Assembly: GCF_900101985.1 (NCBI RefSeq)
Contig: NZ_FNAR01000012.1
Span: forward strand, 1 to 64,000
Direction: 5' to 3'
Source of the DNA: Bhargavaea beijingensis
GTDB taxonomy: Bacteria; Bacillota; Bacilli; Bacillales_A; Planococcaceae
Length of the DNA stretch: 64,000 bases
Positions 51,880 to 60,733 of this stretch are shown here, in pieces. The notes under the pieces were generated by a model. The model ran no database searches and had not been told where the DNA came from. It worked only from the letters and a program-made list of their open reading frames with translations. Position 1 is the first letter of the stretch, and each line of letters begins with the position of its first letter. The position numbers and the translations under genes were made by a program.

Positions 51880-53439
51880 ATGAATCTTGTGAAGCGGGTT
51901 CATCAGACGGCGCTAGAAGAACCGCAGAAGATTGCCTATCATTTCATGGGGAAAGACACGACTTACGCAGAGTTTGACCACACGGTCGGGCTTCTGGCGG
52001 CCGGCCTGCAGAAAAGCGGCATCGGCAAGGGTGATCACGTCGTCTTGCTGCTCGGCAACACGCCGCACTTCCTGCTGTCGCTGTACGCGACGATGCGCAT
52101 CGGCGCCACGGCGGTTCCGGTGAATCCGATCTATTCGCCGGAGGAGATTGCGTTTATCGTCCGTAACAGCGACGCCAAGGTGGTCATCGCACTGGACAAG
52201 CTGCTGCCGCTGATCCGGCAGGCATCGGCTGCGTTTCCGGAGGTTGAAAGCTACCTGGTCTGCGAGACCGGGCCGGGGACGGAGGATAAAATCGAGTCTC
52301 TTCCGGAAGATGTCCGCGGAAAAGTGAAACCGTTTACACATGTGGTCGCTTTAGGGGGAGTGCCATCTGAAGCGGTGGATGTGGATGATGACGATACAGC
52401 GGTCATCCTTTACACTTCGGGAACGACGGGGCATCCGAAAGGCGCCATGCTCACACACAAGAACCTGTACTCCAATGCCCGTGACGTCGCGGACTATCTC
52501 GATTTCAGCCCGGATGACCGGGTCGTGGCGACACTGCCGGTGTTCCACGTCTTTGCGCTGACGGTCGTCGTGAATGCGCCGCTTGTGCGCGGTGCACAAG
52601 TGCTTCTTGTGCCGAAATTCAGCCCGGCCGATGTGTTCAGGATCATCCGGGAAAAAGAGGCCACGATTTTCGCCGGCGTGCCGACCATGTACAACTTCCT
52701 CTATCAATATCCGGAGGGCAAACCGGAAGACTTCAAGTCGATCAGGCGCGCGATTTCCGGTGGCTCATCACTTCCGGTCGCGCTTCTCCACAACTTTGAG
52801 GAGAAGTTCAATGTCCGCGTCTCGGAAGGCTACGGCCTGAGCGAAGCATCCCCGGTCACCTGCTTTAACCCGCTTGACCGTGAGCGCGTGCCGGGCTCGA
52901 TCGGCACGAATATCATCAATGTCGAGAACAAGGTCGTCAATGAATACGGAGAAGAAGTGCAGGACGGGGAAGTGGGCGAACTGATTGTCCGCGGACCGAA
53001 CGTCATGAAAGGCTACTACAAGATGCCGGAAGAAACGGCAGTCGCGCTCCGGGACGGCTGGCTCTACACAGGCGACCTCGCCCGCCGCGACGAAAATGGC
53101 TACTTCTACATCGTCGACCGCAAAAAAGACCTTGTCATTGTCGGCGGCTACAACGTCTACCCGCGCGAAGTGGAAGAAGTTCTCTACGCGCATCCGGACG
53201 TGGTCGAAGCAGCCGTCGTCGGCGTGCCGGATGCCAACTACGGCGAAGCCATCCAGGCCTACGTGGTGAAAAAGGACGGATCCGCCCTGTCGGAACAAGA
53301 ACTGAAAGCCTTCAGCGCGGAAAAACTCGCGAAATACAAAATCCCGGCATCCATCGAATTTCTCGATGAACTCCCGAAAAACACAACCGGCAAAATCCTC
53401 CGGCGCTCGCTGAAGGACATGGCGGTGAATAGCAGATAA
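51880..53439 (+). CDS. lcfB: Long-chain fatty-acid--CoA ligase LcfB
   Basis: A 519-residue AMP-forming acyl-CoA synthetase with the P-loop-like YTSGTTGHPKGAMLTH, the VSEGYGLSEASPV core, WLYTGDLARRDENGYFYIVD and the C-terminal PKNTTGKILRR catalytic lysine. It activates fatty acids for beta-oxidation. The exact FadR box upstream and synteny with lplJ match B. subtilis yhfL/lcfB. The ATG at 51880 has AGGGGG six bases upstream; two earlier ATGs fit less well. Confidence 0.93.
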   Translation: MNLVKRVHQTALEEPQKIAYHFMGKDTTYAEFDHTVGLLAAGLQKSGIGKGDHVVLLLGNTPHFLLSLYATMRIGATAVPVNPIYSPEEIAFIVRNSDAKVVIALDKLLPLIRQASAAFPEVESYLVCETGPGTEDKIESLPEDVRGKVKPFTHVVALGGVPSEAVDVDDDDTAVILYTSGTTGHPKGAMLTHKNLYSNARDVADYLDFSPDDRVVATLPVFHVFALTVVVNAPLVRGAQVLLVPKFSPADVFRIIREKEATIFAGVPTMYNFLYQYPEGKPEDFKSIRRAISGGSSLPVALLHNFEEKFNVRVSEGYGLSEASPVTCFNPLDRERVPGSIGTNIINVENKVVNEYGEEVQDGEVGELIVRGPNVMKGYYKMPEETAVALRDGWLYTGDLARRDENGYFYIVDRKKDLVIVGGYNVYPREVEEVLYAHPDVVEAAVVGVPDANYGEAIQAYVVKKDGSALSEQELKAFSAEKLAKYKIPASIEFLDELPKNTTGKILRRSLKDMAVNSR

Positions 53440-53447
53440 TCTGATTT

Positions 53448-53472
53448 GGCCCGCGGATGCGGGCTGTTTTTA
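53448..53472 (+). terminator. Terminator of lcfB
   Basis: GCCCGC and GCGGGC with a GGAT loop, followed by TGTTTTT. Confidence 0.75.
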
Positions 53473-53575
53473 TGAGAATGATGAATCGGGCCGTGAATGT
53501 GATGAATGCGGTCTTGAGAATGACGAACCGGCCCTCGAAAGTGATGATTGCAGCATGGAGAGTGATGAATGGTTC
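53471..53575. repeat. 21-bp period array after lcfB
   Basis: Five units at 53471, 53492, 53513, 53534 and 53555, exact 21-bp steps, each with a GAGAATGATGAAT- or GAAAGTGATGAT-type core. The core is shared with the array at 11421. It starts where the terminator ends. Confidence 0.82.
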
Positions 53576-53690
53576 CTGGGGGGGCAACTCTGATGGCGGA
53601 GCGGCAACGTCTTTTCGAGTATTCGAGAGGGAGTGGAGGGATGGACTGGACGGGGTTGAATCTGAACTTATGGCAGAGGGAGTGTAACGC

Positions 53691-53873
53691 ATGAAATATT
53701 TACAGGAAGTGATCTTGGTCGTGTCCGGTCTGTGGATGATCATCTATTTCTTTTACCCGGCCGGTTCCCAGCTGTTGCAGCTGGCATTCTGGGCCATTCC
53801 GTTCGCAATGATTTACACGGCAATCCTGATGATTGCCGTGAAGAGGAAACGAGGCTCATCAACGTCTTCATGA
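53691..53873 (+). CDS. Small membrane protein, 60 aa
   Basis: Two predicted helices (4-21 and 28-50) and a basic tail VKRKRGSSTSS. GAGGGAGTG lies upstream of the ATG. Family not recognised; stands alone between lcfB and the S9 peptidase. Confidence 0.65.
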   Translation: MKYLQEVILVVSGLWMIIYFFYPAGSQLLQLAFWAIPFAMIYTAILMIAVKRKRGSSTSS

Positions 53874-53992
53874 ATTTCAGCGGTGTTTTCCGCTTCACCA
53901 CCTGCTGATGTCTTAAGTAAAGAACGATATTGTTCCGCAAGTCGAAATAGTTTAGACTTATCAGTAGGTTTTGATAAAAGGGGGAGTTACTG

Positions 53993-55969
53993 ATGAGCAA
54001 GAAGAAAATTACGGCTGAATCGCTGTTTGACCTATATTCCGTGGCGAATCCGAATCTGTCGCCGGTGGGCGGCCGGGCGGTGTTCGTTCGGACACATCTG
54101 GACAAGGAAGAAAACAAGTACGTTTCGAATCTGTTCCATGTGGATTTGGCATCCGGGGAGTTGACGCAGTGGACGTACGGCAAGGACCGGGTGAGCAGCC
54201 CGGAGTGGTCCGCGGATGGTACGAAGATTGCCTTCCTGTCCGACCGTGACGGCAAAAATCAGCTTTACGTGCTGAGCGCGAAAGGCGGAGAGGCGGAGCG
54301 GGTGACCGATTTTGCAAACGGAGTCTCGGCATTTGCGTGGTCGCCGTGCGGCAAGAAAGTGTGGGTGAACGGAGCGGTCAAGAAAGACAAATCGTTCACG
54401 GACAAGGATGAGGAGAAAAAGGATAAAAAGCCGGAGCCGGTCGTGATCGAAAAGATGAAGTACAAGGCGGACGGGCTCGGCCTCCTGCCCCAGGACCAGT
54501 TCCGCCAGATCGGTGTCGTAGATCTTCAATCGGGTGCAGTGACGACATTCACGGAGGGAGACCATCAATACGGCCTGAACGCAGTATCGCCTGACGGAAA
54601 ACAGATCGTGTTCAGCGTCAACCGCGCGGAAAATCAGGACTTCGAGTTCCGCGGTGCGCTTTATCTCGCCGATGTGGAGACGAAAGAAGAGAAGACCCTC
54701 ATCGACCGGGACGGGTATTACGGTGGGGCGACATTCTCGCCGGACGGCAAGAAGATCGCCTTTATCGGTGCGGATCGCAGGCTCGAGAATGCGACGCATG
54801 CGGATGTGTACGTGTATGATGTGGCATCCGGATCCCTGACCGTTTTGACGGAATCACTCGATGCGCCGGTCGGCGACCTGGTCGCGGCCGACTTCCAGCA
54901 AGGTGTCGAAGCCCCGGCCGCCGTCTGGGCGGGGAACGATGTGCTCTACTTCCAGGTGTCCGTGATGGGCGATGTCCGCCTTTATTACGCAACGCTTGAA
55001 GGGGAACTCTATCCGGCAACACCCGAAAACGAGCATGTTTACGGCTATGACGTCGCAAAAGACGGCAAGACGGCGCTTCTCACGGCGAGCAATCCGGTCC
55101 ATCCGGGCGAGCTGTATCTCCAGGAAATCACGACGGGCGAGCGGAAGGCATTGACCTCATTTAATCAGGCGTTCATCGGAGAACACGAACTTGCCAAGCC
55201 GGAACCGATCGTTTTCAAGGGGCCGAAGGATTGGGACGTCCACGGCTGGATCATGAAGCCGGCCGGGTATGAAGAAGGAAAGAAGTACCCGCTCATCACG
55301 GAAATCCACGGCGGGCCGCACACGATGTATGCGAACACGTTCTTCCACGAATTCCAGGTGCTTGCCTCCGAAGGCTATGGCGTGCTCTACGTCAACCCGC
55401 GCGGCAGCCATGGCTATAGCCAGGAGTTCGTCGACGCGGTGCGCCGCGACTATGGGAACGGCGATTACCAGGATATCATGGCGGGCGTCGACTATGCGAT
55501 CGAACATAACGACTGGATCGATACCGACCGTCTCGGCGTCACCGGAGGCAGCTACGGCGGTTTCATGACGAACTGGATCGTCGGCCACACCGACCGTTTC
55601 AAGGCGGCGGTCACGCAGCGCTCGATCTCGAACTGGATCAGCTTCTTCGGGGTTTCCGACATCGGCTACTACTTCAGCGAATGGCAGCACGGCGCGGTGA
55701 TGGATGACGTGGAAGGGCTCTGGGACATCTCTCCGCTCAAATACGCGGCCAATGTCAACACGCCGCTCCTCATCCTCCACAGCGAGAAAGACTTCCGTTG
55801 CCCGATCGAACAGGCGGAGCAGCTGTTCATCACGCTGAAGCATATGGGCAAAGAGACGGTCTTCGTCCGCTTCCCGGAAGCCGATCACAACCTGTCCCGC
55901 ACCGGCAAGCCGAACCTGCGCATCGAGCGCCTGAACCAGATCACAGGATGGTTCGGGAAGTACCTGTAA
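53993..55969 (+). CDS. S9-family acylaminoacyl/prolyl oligopeptidase
   Basis: A 658-residue serine peptidase of the YuxL type. The N-terminal two thirds form a WD-like beta-propeller (repeats such as SPEWSADGTKIAFLSDRDG and FSPDGKKIAF). The C-terminal hydrolase has Ser520 in GGSYGG, Asp600 in HSEKDFRCP and His632 in ADHNLSR. It should trim short peptides in the cytoplasm; no signal peptide is seen. A lysine-rich insert lies near residues 125-150. Confidence 0.9.
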   Translation: MSKKKITAESLFDLYSVANPNLSPVGGRAVFVRTHLDKEENKYVSNLFHVDLASGELTQWTYGKDRVSSPEWSADGTKIAFLSDRDGKNQLYVLSAKGGEAERVTDFANGVSAFAWSPCGKKVWVNGAVKKDKSFTDKDEEKKDKKPEPVVIEKMKYKADGLGLLPQDQFRQIGVVDLQSGAVTTFTEGDHQYGLNAVSPDGKQIVFSVNRAENQDFEFRGALYLADVETKEEKTLIDRDGYYGGATFSPDGKKIAFIGADRRLENATHADVYVYDVASGSLTVLTESLDAPVGDLVAADFQQGVEAPAAVWAGNDVLYFQVSVMGDVRLYYATLEGELYPATPENEHVYGYDVAKDGKTALLTASNPVHPGELYLQEITTGERKALTSFNQAFIGEHELAKPEPIVFKGPKDWDVHGWIMKPAGYEEGKKYPLITEIHGGPHTMYANTFFHEFQVLASEGYGVLYVNPRGSHGYSQEFVDAVRRDYGNGDYQDIMAGVDYAIEHNDWIDTDRLGVTGGSYGGFMTNWIVGHTDRFKAAVTQRSISNWISFFGVSDIGYYFSEWQHGAVMDDVEGLWDISPLKYAANVNTPLLILHSEKDFRCPIEQAEQLFITLKHMGKETVFVRFPEADHNLSRTGKPNLRIERLNQITGWFGKYL

Positions 55970-55985
55970 GAGAGGGAAGAATTAT

Positions 55986-56531
55986 TTGAGCTATACCGAA
56001 AATGGCACGACAATCCGCCCTGTGAAAAAGGCGGACCTCAAACGCATGTGGGAATTGAGTTTCCGCGACAAAGACCCGGAGTGGAAAAAATGGGACGCCC
56101 CGTATTATCCTCATGAGCCGTTGGAGTGGGAAGCGTTCTATGATAGAAAAGATAAACTCATCGACCAGGACGACTACTGGCTGATCGAACACGAAGGCAC
56201 CATCGTCGGCATGGTCGGCTATTACTGGGAACACAAGCCCTCCCTTTGGCTCGAGATGGGCATTGCCATCTACGACCCGGCCTACTGGAACGGCGGCATA
56301 GGCACGACCGCCTTTAAACTGTGGCGCGACCACCTGTTCAACACCATGCCGCTCGTCCGGACGGGGTACACCACCTGGTCCGGCAACGAGCGCATGATCC
56401 GGGCCGGAGAGAAACTCGGCTTCAAGATGGAAGCCCGCATCCGCAAAGTCCGCTACTGGAACGGGACGTTCTACGACTCGATCCGGATGGGGATGCTGCG
56501 GGAGGAGTGGGAGGAACTGCGGACCCAATAA
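55986..56531 (+). CDS. RimJ/RimL-type GNAT acetyltransferase
   Basis: A 181-residue acetyltransferase with WLEMGIAIYDPAYWNGGIGT (acetyl-CoA loop G-G-I-G-T) and a final ERMIRAGEKLGFKMEARIRK. Members modify protein N-termini or small amines. TTG start with GAGGGAAG upstream, 17 bases after the peptidase, so probably co-transcribed. Confidence 0.85.
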   Translation: MSYTENGTTIRPVKKADLKRMWELSFRDKDPEWKKWDAPYYPHEPLEWEAFYDRKDKLIDQDDYWLIEHEGTIVGMVGYYWEHKPSLWLEMGIAIYDPAYWNGGIGTTAFKLWRDHLFNTMPLVRTGYTTWSGNERMIRAGEKLGFKMEARIRKVRYWNGTFYDSIRMGMLREEWEELRTQ

Positions 56532-56679
56532 GAGAAGTCAGCAGGGAACATGTTGCCCTGCCGAATTCCCCATTTCCAGTCCTATCAGGCACTTTAGTAT
56601 ACCTTTCTTCTCTTTAAGAAGGAGAACCCAATACAAATTCAGAGTACAGGCTAATCAATCTGAGAGGTGTAGTGACTTC

Positions 56680-56811
56680 ATGGACAGGAAGACGTTTTGG
56701 AAGTTGATCGAGGAATCCAAAAGGCATGATGAGCAGGCAGAGTGGCTGATTGAAAAGCTGTCTCAAACAAATCTTGAAGAAGCACTTGGTTTTGAATTTG
56801 TCGTTTGGTGA
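56680..56811 (+). pseudogene. Truncated DUF4240-like fragment, 43 aa
   Basis: The frame MDRKTFWKLIEESKRHDEQA and on to ALGFEFVVW resembles the first 40 residues of DUF4240 proteins, which are usually much longer (150-200 residues). The stop comes early and no continuation is seen downstream, so I read it as a remnant. GAGAGGTG lies upstream. The family call is tentative. Confidence 0.5.
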
Positions 56812-56864
56812 AGAGCCTTTAGGGTGAAAGGTAACAGGTCGGCTTCCCTGATCTATACCATCAA

Positions 56865-56900
56865 AACAAGCAGGCAGTGATGTTCTACTGCCTGCTTGTT
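56865..56900. terminator. Hairpin terminator
   Basis: AACAAGCAGGCAGT pairs with ACTGCCTGCTTGTT. It ends the DUF4240 fragment's transcript. 56901-57014 holds nothing recognised. Confidence 0.7.
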
Positions 56901-57014
56901 CACATTTAACTGTTATTCAATCATGAACAGAGCACCGCCGAATAGTAACAGCTTTTTGCGGAAATACCTTGCGCGACGGTTATCCATGAATAGCAATTTT
57001 TCGGTTTTTCGTGA

Positions 57015-57356
57015 TCAGGATTCAGTCTTTAACTTTTCAAATCCACATAAATCGATCCATTGTTGAATTGCCTTGATCACGTCTTGGAATGCTAAGCCGT
57101 TCGGAGTTAACCCATATTCCACTTTTTTTATGGAAGAATCAATGAATTTCTTATAAACCAAGCCTGCCTCTACCAACTCATTTAACCGATCCGTCAGCAA
57201 CCGGTCGGAAATTCCAGGAATCATGGAGTGAATTTCATGATATCTTTTTGGACCAGTGATTAACGTATAAATAATCATCCCCATCCAGCGTTTCCCGATA
57301 AATTCAATCGCTTGATGATAGGTACTGCAACTATGTGAACAATTTTGTCGGGTCAT
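57015..57356 (-). CDS. HxlR-family redox-type regulator
   Basis: A 113-residue winged-helix protein with the HxlR core FIGKRWMGMIIYTLITGPKR, SDRLLTDRLNELVEAGLV and the VEYGLTPNG wing. N-terminal cysteines at positions 6 and 10 (NCSHSC) echo the thiol sensors YodB, CatR and HypR. The ATG at 57356 has AAGGAG nine bases upstream. It is divergent from a nitroreductase, the usual target of such regulators. Confidence 0.9.
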   Translation of the reverse strand: MTRQNCSHSCSTYHQAIEFIGKRWMGMIIYTLITGPKRYHEIHSMIPGISDRLLTDRLNELVEAGLVYKKFIDSSIKKVEYGLTPNGLAFQDVIKAIQQWIDLCGFEKLKTES

Positions 57357-57416
57357 ATTATTCATCTCCTTTTCTGTGAGTTCGCTTCCTCCATTGTAGC
57401 ATATCCGATTTTTCAT

Positions 57417-57474
57417 TTGACACTTTAACTTACTAATGGTAAGGTTCTTTCTGAAAACTAATAATTAGTAAGTT
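57417..57474. promoter_or_regulatory. Nitroreductase promoter with inverted repeat
   Basis: TTGACA at 57417-57422 and TAAGGT at 57440-57445, 17 bases apart. AACTTACTAAT (57427-57437) in the spacer is mirrored by ATTAGTAAGTT (57464-57474), an exact 11-base inverted repeat, likely the HxlR operator. Confidence 0.6.
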
Positions 57475-57490
57475 GACAGGAGGAAATATA

Positions 57491-58117
57491 ATGACAACAG
57501 CAACTAAAGATTTATATACACTTATGAGTGAAAGAAAATCTGTACGTAAATATGATCCGACCTTTAAAATGACACAAGCGGAACTGGAAGAAATCCTTGC
57601 GCTTGCAACAAGTGCACCATCTTCAAGCAACCTGCAGTCTTGGAGATTCATTGTTTTTCAAGACGAGGCAACGAAAAAAGAACTTCGTGCAATTGCAAAC
57701 GATCAGGAGCAAGTTGAAACAGCTTCAGCCGTGATTGCCGTTATCGGGGATTCCGATATGTATAAAAATGTGGAAAAAATCGCTGCCCAAAACGTAGCAG
57801 AAGGTCATATGGATGAAAATCAGAAAAACACGATGATCAACAATGCGATGAACCTCTATCCATATGCACCAGCAGAACTTAGACGGAATATCGCTTCATT
57901 TGATGCAGGACTTATCTCCATGCAAATCATGTTAATCGCAAAAGAAAAGGGCTATGATACCGTACCGATGGCTGGATTTGATATGGCGAAATTTGCAGAG
58001 CGCTTTGAGTTGCCCGAACATCATCACCCAATTGCACTGATTGCTATCGGTAAAGCAGTTGCGCCGGCATATGGCACATCACGTATGCCGGTAAAAGATA
58101 TTGCCCGTTTTATTTAA
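57491..58117 (+). CDS. Nitroreductase-family protein
   Basis: A 208-residue FMN-dependent oxidoreductase with SERKSVRKYDPTF, LATSAPSSSNLQSWRF and the late GYDTVPMAGFD. Members reduce quinones, nitro groups or similar electrophiles using NAD(P)H, detoxifying stress compounds. GGAGG precedes the ATG. The gene and its regulator are AT-rich against the window average, suggesting acquisition as a pair. Confidence 0.9.
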   Translation: MTTATKDLYTLMSERKSVRKYDPTFKMTQAELEEILALATSAPSSSNLQSWRFIVFQDEATKKELRAIANDQEQVETASAVIAVIGDSDMYKNVEKIAAQNVAEGHMDENQKNTMINNAMNLYPYAPAELRRNIASFDAGLISMQIMLIAKEKGYDTVPMAGFDMAKFAERFELPEHHHPIALIAIGKAVAPAYGTSRMPVKDIARFI

Positions 58118-58176
58118 CTTGTTCAATCTTCAATACAATAAAAACTCCGGTGAATGTCATAACCAAGAGTGCACCA

Positions 58177-58210
58177 TCAGCAGAGTCACTTAGATTCTGC
58201 TGATTTTTTT
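58177..58210 (+). terminator. Terminator of the nitroreductase
   Basis: TCAGCAGA and TTCTGCTGA followed by TTTTTTT. Confidence 0.85.
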
Positions 58211-58342
58211 GATAGTGTCGGAATAAGGAGCGCCGAATCATTCGAAGATTTGATGGAATCGTTGAAATTTGGAGTGTATTGCGATAAAGTGGTCATCATC
58301 AGAATACATATGGATTCCTTTTTCATCTTTGAGGTGAAATAG

Positions 58343-58390
58343 AATCCCACAGAGAAGCCGGAAAGCTGGCTTCTCTGTGGGATTTTGTAT
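58343..58390 (+). terminator. Strong hairpin in the lysE upstream region
   Basis: A perfect 17-bp stem, AATCCCACAGAGAAGCC and its complement, with an eight-base loop, followed by TTGTATTG. No gene lies between it and the previous terminator (58211-58342), so it may attenuate lysE or end a small RNA. Confidence 0.65.
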
Positions 58391-58418
58391 TGTATGATTT
58401 CTGTATAGGAGGACAAAG

Positions 58419-59036
58419 ATGCTTGCCGCTTTGATTCACGGGATTGTTTTGGCTTTCGGGCTGATTTTGCCGCTCGGCGTACAAAATGTATTTATCTTTA
58501 ACCAGGGGGCGGCGCACCGCAGGCTTTCACGGGCTTTGCCGGCAGTCATCACTGCCGGTGTCTGTGATATGCTCCTCATTCTCCTGGCGGTGACCGGCGT
58601 GTCGCTGATCGTCTTCAGCTTTGCCTGGCTGAAGAACCTGATTTTCCTGGTCGGCTTCGTTTTCATGGTATACATGGGCTGGTCGATTTTCCGAAGCGCT
58701 TCCGGAACTGGGGAAGGGAGGAGGGAGGCGCTCACCACCAAGGAACAGATCCTCTTCGCCGCTTCGGTTTCCCTGCTGAATCCCCATGCCATTCTGGACT
58801 TGATCGGGGTCATCGGACCGAGTTCGCTGGCGTACGAAGGGAACCGGCTTATCGTGTTTACGGCCGCGTGTATCGGGGTTTCCTTCGTCTGGTTTTTTGG
58901 CTTGGCAATAGCCGGCCGGTTGATCGGGGGCTTCGATACAGACGGCAACCTCATCAGGAGGCTCAATCAGCTCTCTGCGCTCATCATCTGGGGAATTGCC
59001 GTTTATTTGGGAATCCAGCTTATGGAGAGCGTGTAG
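58419..59036 (+). CDS. LysE/ArgO-family amino-acid exporter
   Basis: A 205-residue, six-helix exporter with the family opening GIVLAFGLILPLGVQNVFIF and the later SLLNPHAILDLIGVIG. Relatives export lysine or arginine. AGGAGG precedes the ATG. The substrate is inferred at the family level only. Confidence 0.88.
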   Translation: MLAALIHGIVLAFGLILPLGVQNVFIFNQGAAHRRLSRALPAVITAGVCDMLLILLAVTGVSLIVFSFAWLKNLIFLVGFVFMVYMGWSIFRSASGTGEGRREALTTKEQILFAASVSLLNPHAILDLIGVIGPSSLAYEGNRLIVFTAACIGVSFVWFFGLAIAGRLIGGFDTDGNLIRRLNQLSALIIWGIAVYLGIQLMESV

Positions 59037-59187
59037 TTCCTGCATCCAATAGGGTCCGAACTCAAAAAGACTGCTCACCGGGCTGCATCTCAGACTGTTG
59101 CCATAAATCTGAAGAGAGTGGCCTGCTGGACCTGGGAGTCACCGGAACCGGCCTGAAGGTCGGTCATCCCAATGGCGGCGAGGGCCC

Positions 59188-59292
59188 GCAGCGGAAATCC
59201 GGAGGATTTTATGGAAAAGAAAAAAACTGCAGACAAAGGAGTAATATACTCACTTTGTCTACAGTCTGAGGCAGCGCACCGGGCGCTGCCTC
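59188..59292. repeat. Second copy of the microprotein/terminator repeat
   Basis: 59188-59272 matches 51605-51690 in the opposite orientation: GGGCCCGCAGCGGAA, then AAAAAACTGCAGACAAAGGA and the hairpin partner CACTTTGTCTACAGTCTGAG. Read rightward it keeps GPAAE...RKKLQTKE in frame without a start codon. Read leftward the hairpin with its T tract ends the gene at 59307. A second GAGGCAGCGC/GCGCTGCCTC hairpin adjoins at 59268-59292. Confidence 0.75.
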
Positions 59293-59306
59293 TTTCCTGG
59301 GGTTAT

Positions 59307-59483
59307 TTACTTTCGGAACGCAATGGCCACAGCAATCGAAGCGAGACCTGCGACAATCGCAAGGGGGATGGCCCTTGCACTTAATTCGGCGGCGATGTAC
59401 GAGGATTGAAGAATTGCAACCAGGCCGATGGTTGTGACGGCCAGGAGGAAAACCAGTCCCCACTTCACAATCTGTCCCGGCAT
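59307..59483 (-). CDS. Small membrane protein, 58 aa
   Basis: Two predicted helices (about 7-25 and 35-54). GGAAGGAAGG precedes the ATG at 59483 by about seven bases. It follows the efflux permease by about 30 bases and is probably the last gene of that operon. Family not recognised. Confidence 0.65.
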   Translation of the reverse strand: MPGQIVKWGLVFLLAVTTIGLVAILQSSYIAAELSARAIPLAIVAGLASIAVAIAFRK

Positions 59484-59515
59484 GTGCAGACCTTCCTTCC
59501 GGTGGTTTTTCCTGA

Positions 59516-60733
59516 TCACTCATACCTCAACGCTTCGATCGGGCTCAGCTTGGACGCTTTGTTGGCCGGCAGGATGCCGAACACGATTCCGATCATTGAA
59601 GAAAAGAGGATACCGATGATGACGACTAACGGGTTGATGATCGGGGAGAACGGCAGAAACTGGGCGGCGATGGCGGTTACAAGTGCCGCGAAGCCGATCC
59701 CGATCAGCCCGCCGAGTGATGTCAGTGTCACGGACTCGATCAGAAACTGCCGGAGAATCTGGCCGCGTGTCGCGCCGAGCGCCTTGCGGAGACCGATCTC
59801 CCTTGTGCGTTCCGTGACGGAGACGAGCATGATGTTCATGACCCCGATGCCGCCGACGAGAAGCGAGATGCCGGCGATGCTGCTGATGAACAGCGTGATC
59901 GTCGCATAGAAGCTGTCGAACTCCTCGACGTAAGCGGACATGTCTTCGGCGACATACATGCCTTCTTCGCTTCCGATGACCTCATTCAGCTTATCGGCAG
60001 CGGCAAACCCGGTTTCCGTCAAGGTGTCTGGCTGGTCAGCGATGACGTTGATCGTATCGATCTCCGGGCTCCCGAACATCATGGAGATGAGCGTGCGGGG
60101 CATCAGCATCTGGCCATTCGAGAATTCATCCATGTGACGGAACTCCGGGGGCAGCGTGGATTCATACACCCCGACCACTTTATACGGATTGTCATTGATG
60201 TCGATGATTGCGCCGACCGCTTCTTCATCCGCCCCGAACATGTTCTCTCTTGTGAGGGAATCAATCATCGCGACGCGTGAGTAACTGTCGTTGTCGCGTG
60301 TATTCAGGCGGCGGCCCTCCAGTAGGGTGAGGTCTTTGGCGATAAAGTATTGATTGTCGACGCCGAGGATTTCCATTTCGGCCGAGTGTTCGTTATGGTT
60401 CATCGTTCCCCAGCCGCTGTTTGTGCCGAGCACATATTTCACGCCGGGCACTTCTTTTACTGTGTCCAGCTGTTCGGTGGTCACTGCCGGGGGTTCCACC
60501 CAGATCATCTCCCCGTTTTCCTCGATCGCCGCCTGTTCAAAATAAAGGGGGATGGCATTCTCGTCCGTGCTGAACAGCTCATCCGCCATCTGTTTCCGGG
60601 CTCCGTCGCCGATTGCGACGACGATGATGACGGCGCTGACGCCGATGATGATGCCGAGCATGGTCAGGACCGACCGGATTTTGTGGTTCCAGATGGAGGA
60701 CAGGGCGATGACGAAACTTTCCCATACGTTCAT
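59516..60733 (-). CDS. MacB/YknZ-type ABC permease
   Basis: A 405-residue FtsX-like permease: one N-terminal helix, an external domain of about 230 residues (about 45-275), then three C-terminal helices with VTERTREIGLRKALGATRG and the ending PANKASKLSPIEALRYE. It forms a tripartite-like efflux or lipid/peptide transporter with the next two genes. It overlaps the ATPase gene by four bases. Confidence 0.9.
   Translation of the reverse strand: MNVWESFVIALSSIWNHKIRSVLTMLGIIIGVSAVIIVVAIGDGARKQMADELFSTDENAIPLYFEQAAIEENGEMIWVEPPAVTTEQLDTVKEVPGVKYVLGTNSGWGTMNHNEHSAEMEILGVDNQYFIAKDLTLLEGRRLNTRDNDSYSRVAMIDSLTRENMFGADEEAVGAIIDINDNPYKVVGVYESTLPPEFRHMDEFSNGQMLMPRTLISMMFGSPEIDTINVIADQPDTLTETGFAAADKLNEVIGSEEGMYVAEDMSAYVEEFDSFYATITLFISSIAGISLLVGGIGVMNIMLVSVTERTREIGLRKALGATRGQILRQFLIESVTLTSLGGLIGIGFAALVTAIAAQFLPFSPIINPLVVIIGILFSSMIGIVFGILPANKASKLSPIEALRYE

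Noticed and set aside
58868-59269. 133-codon frame overlapping the lysE 3' end
   Set aside because: It runs through the repeat and terminator region in a different frame from both lysE and the microprotein remnant; no start signal.
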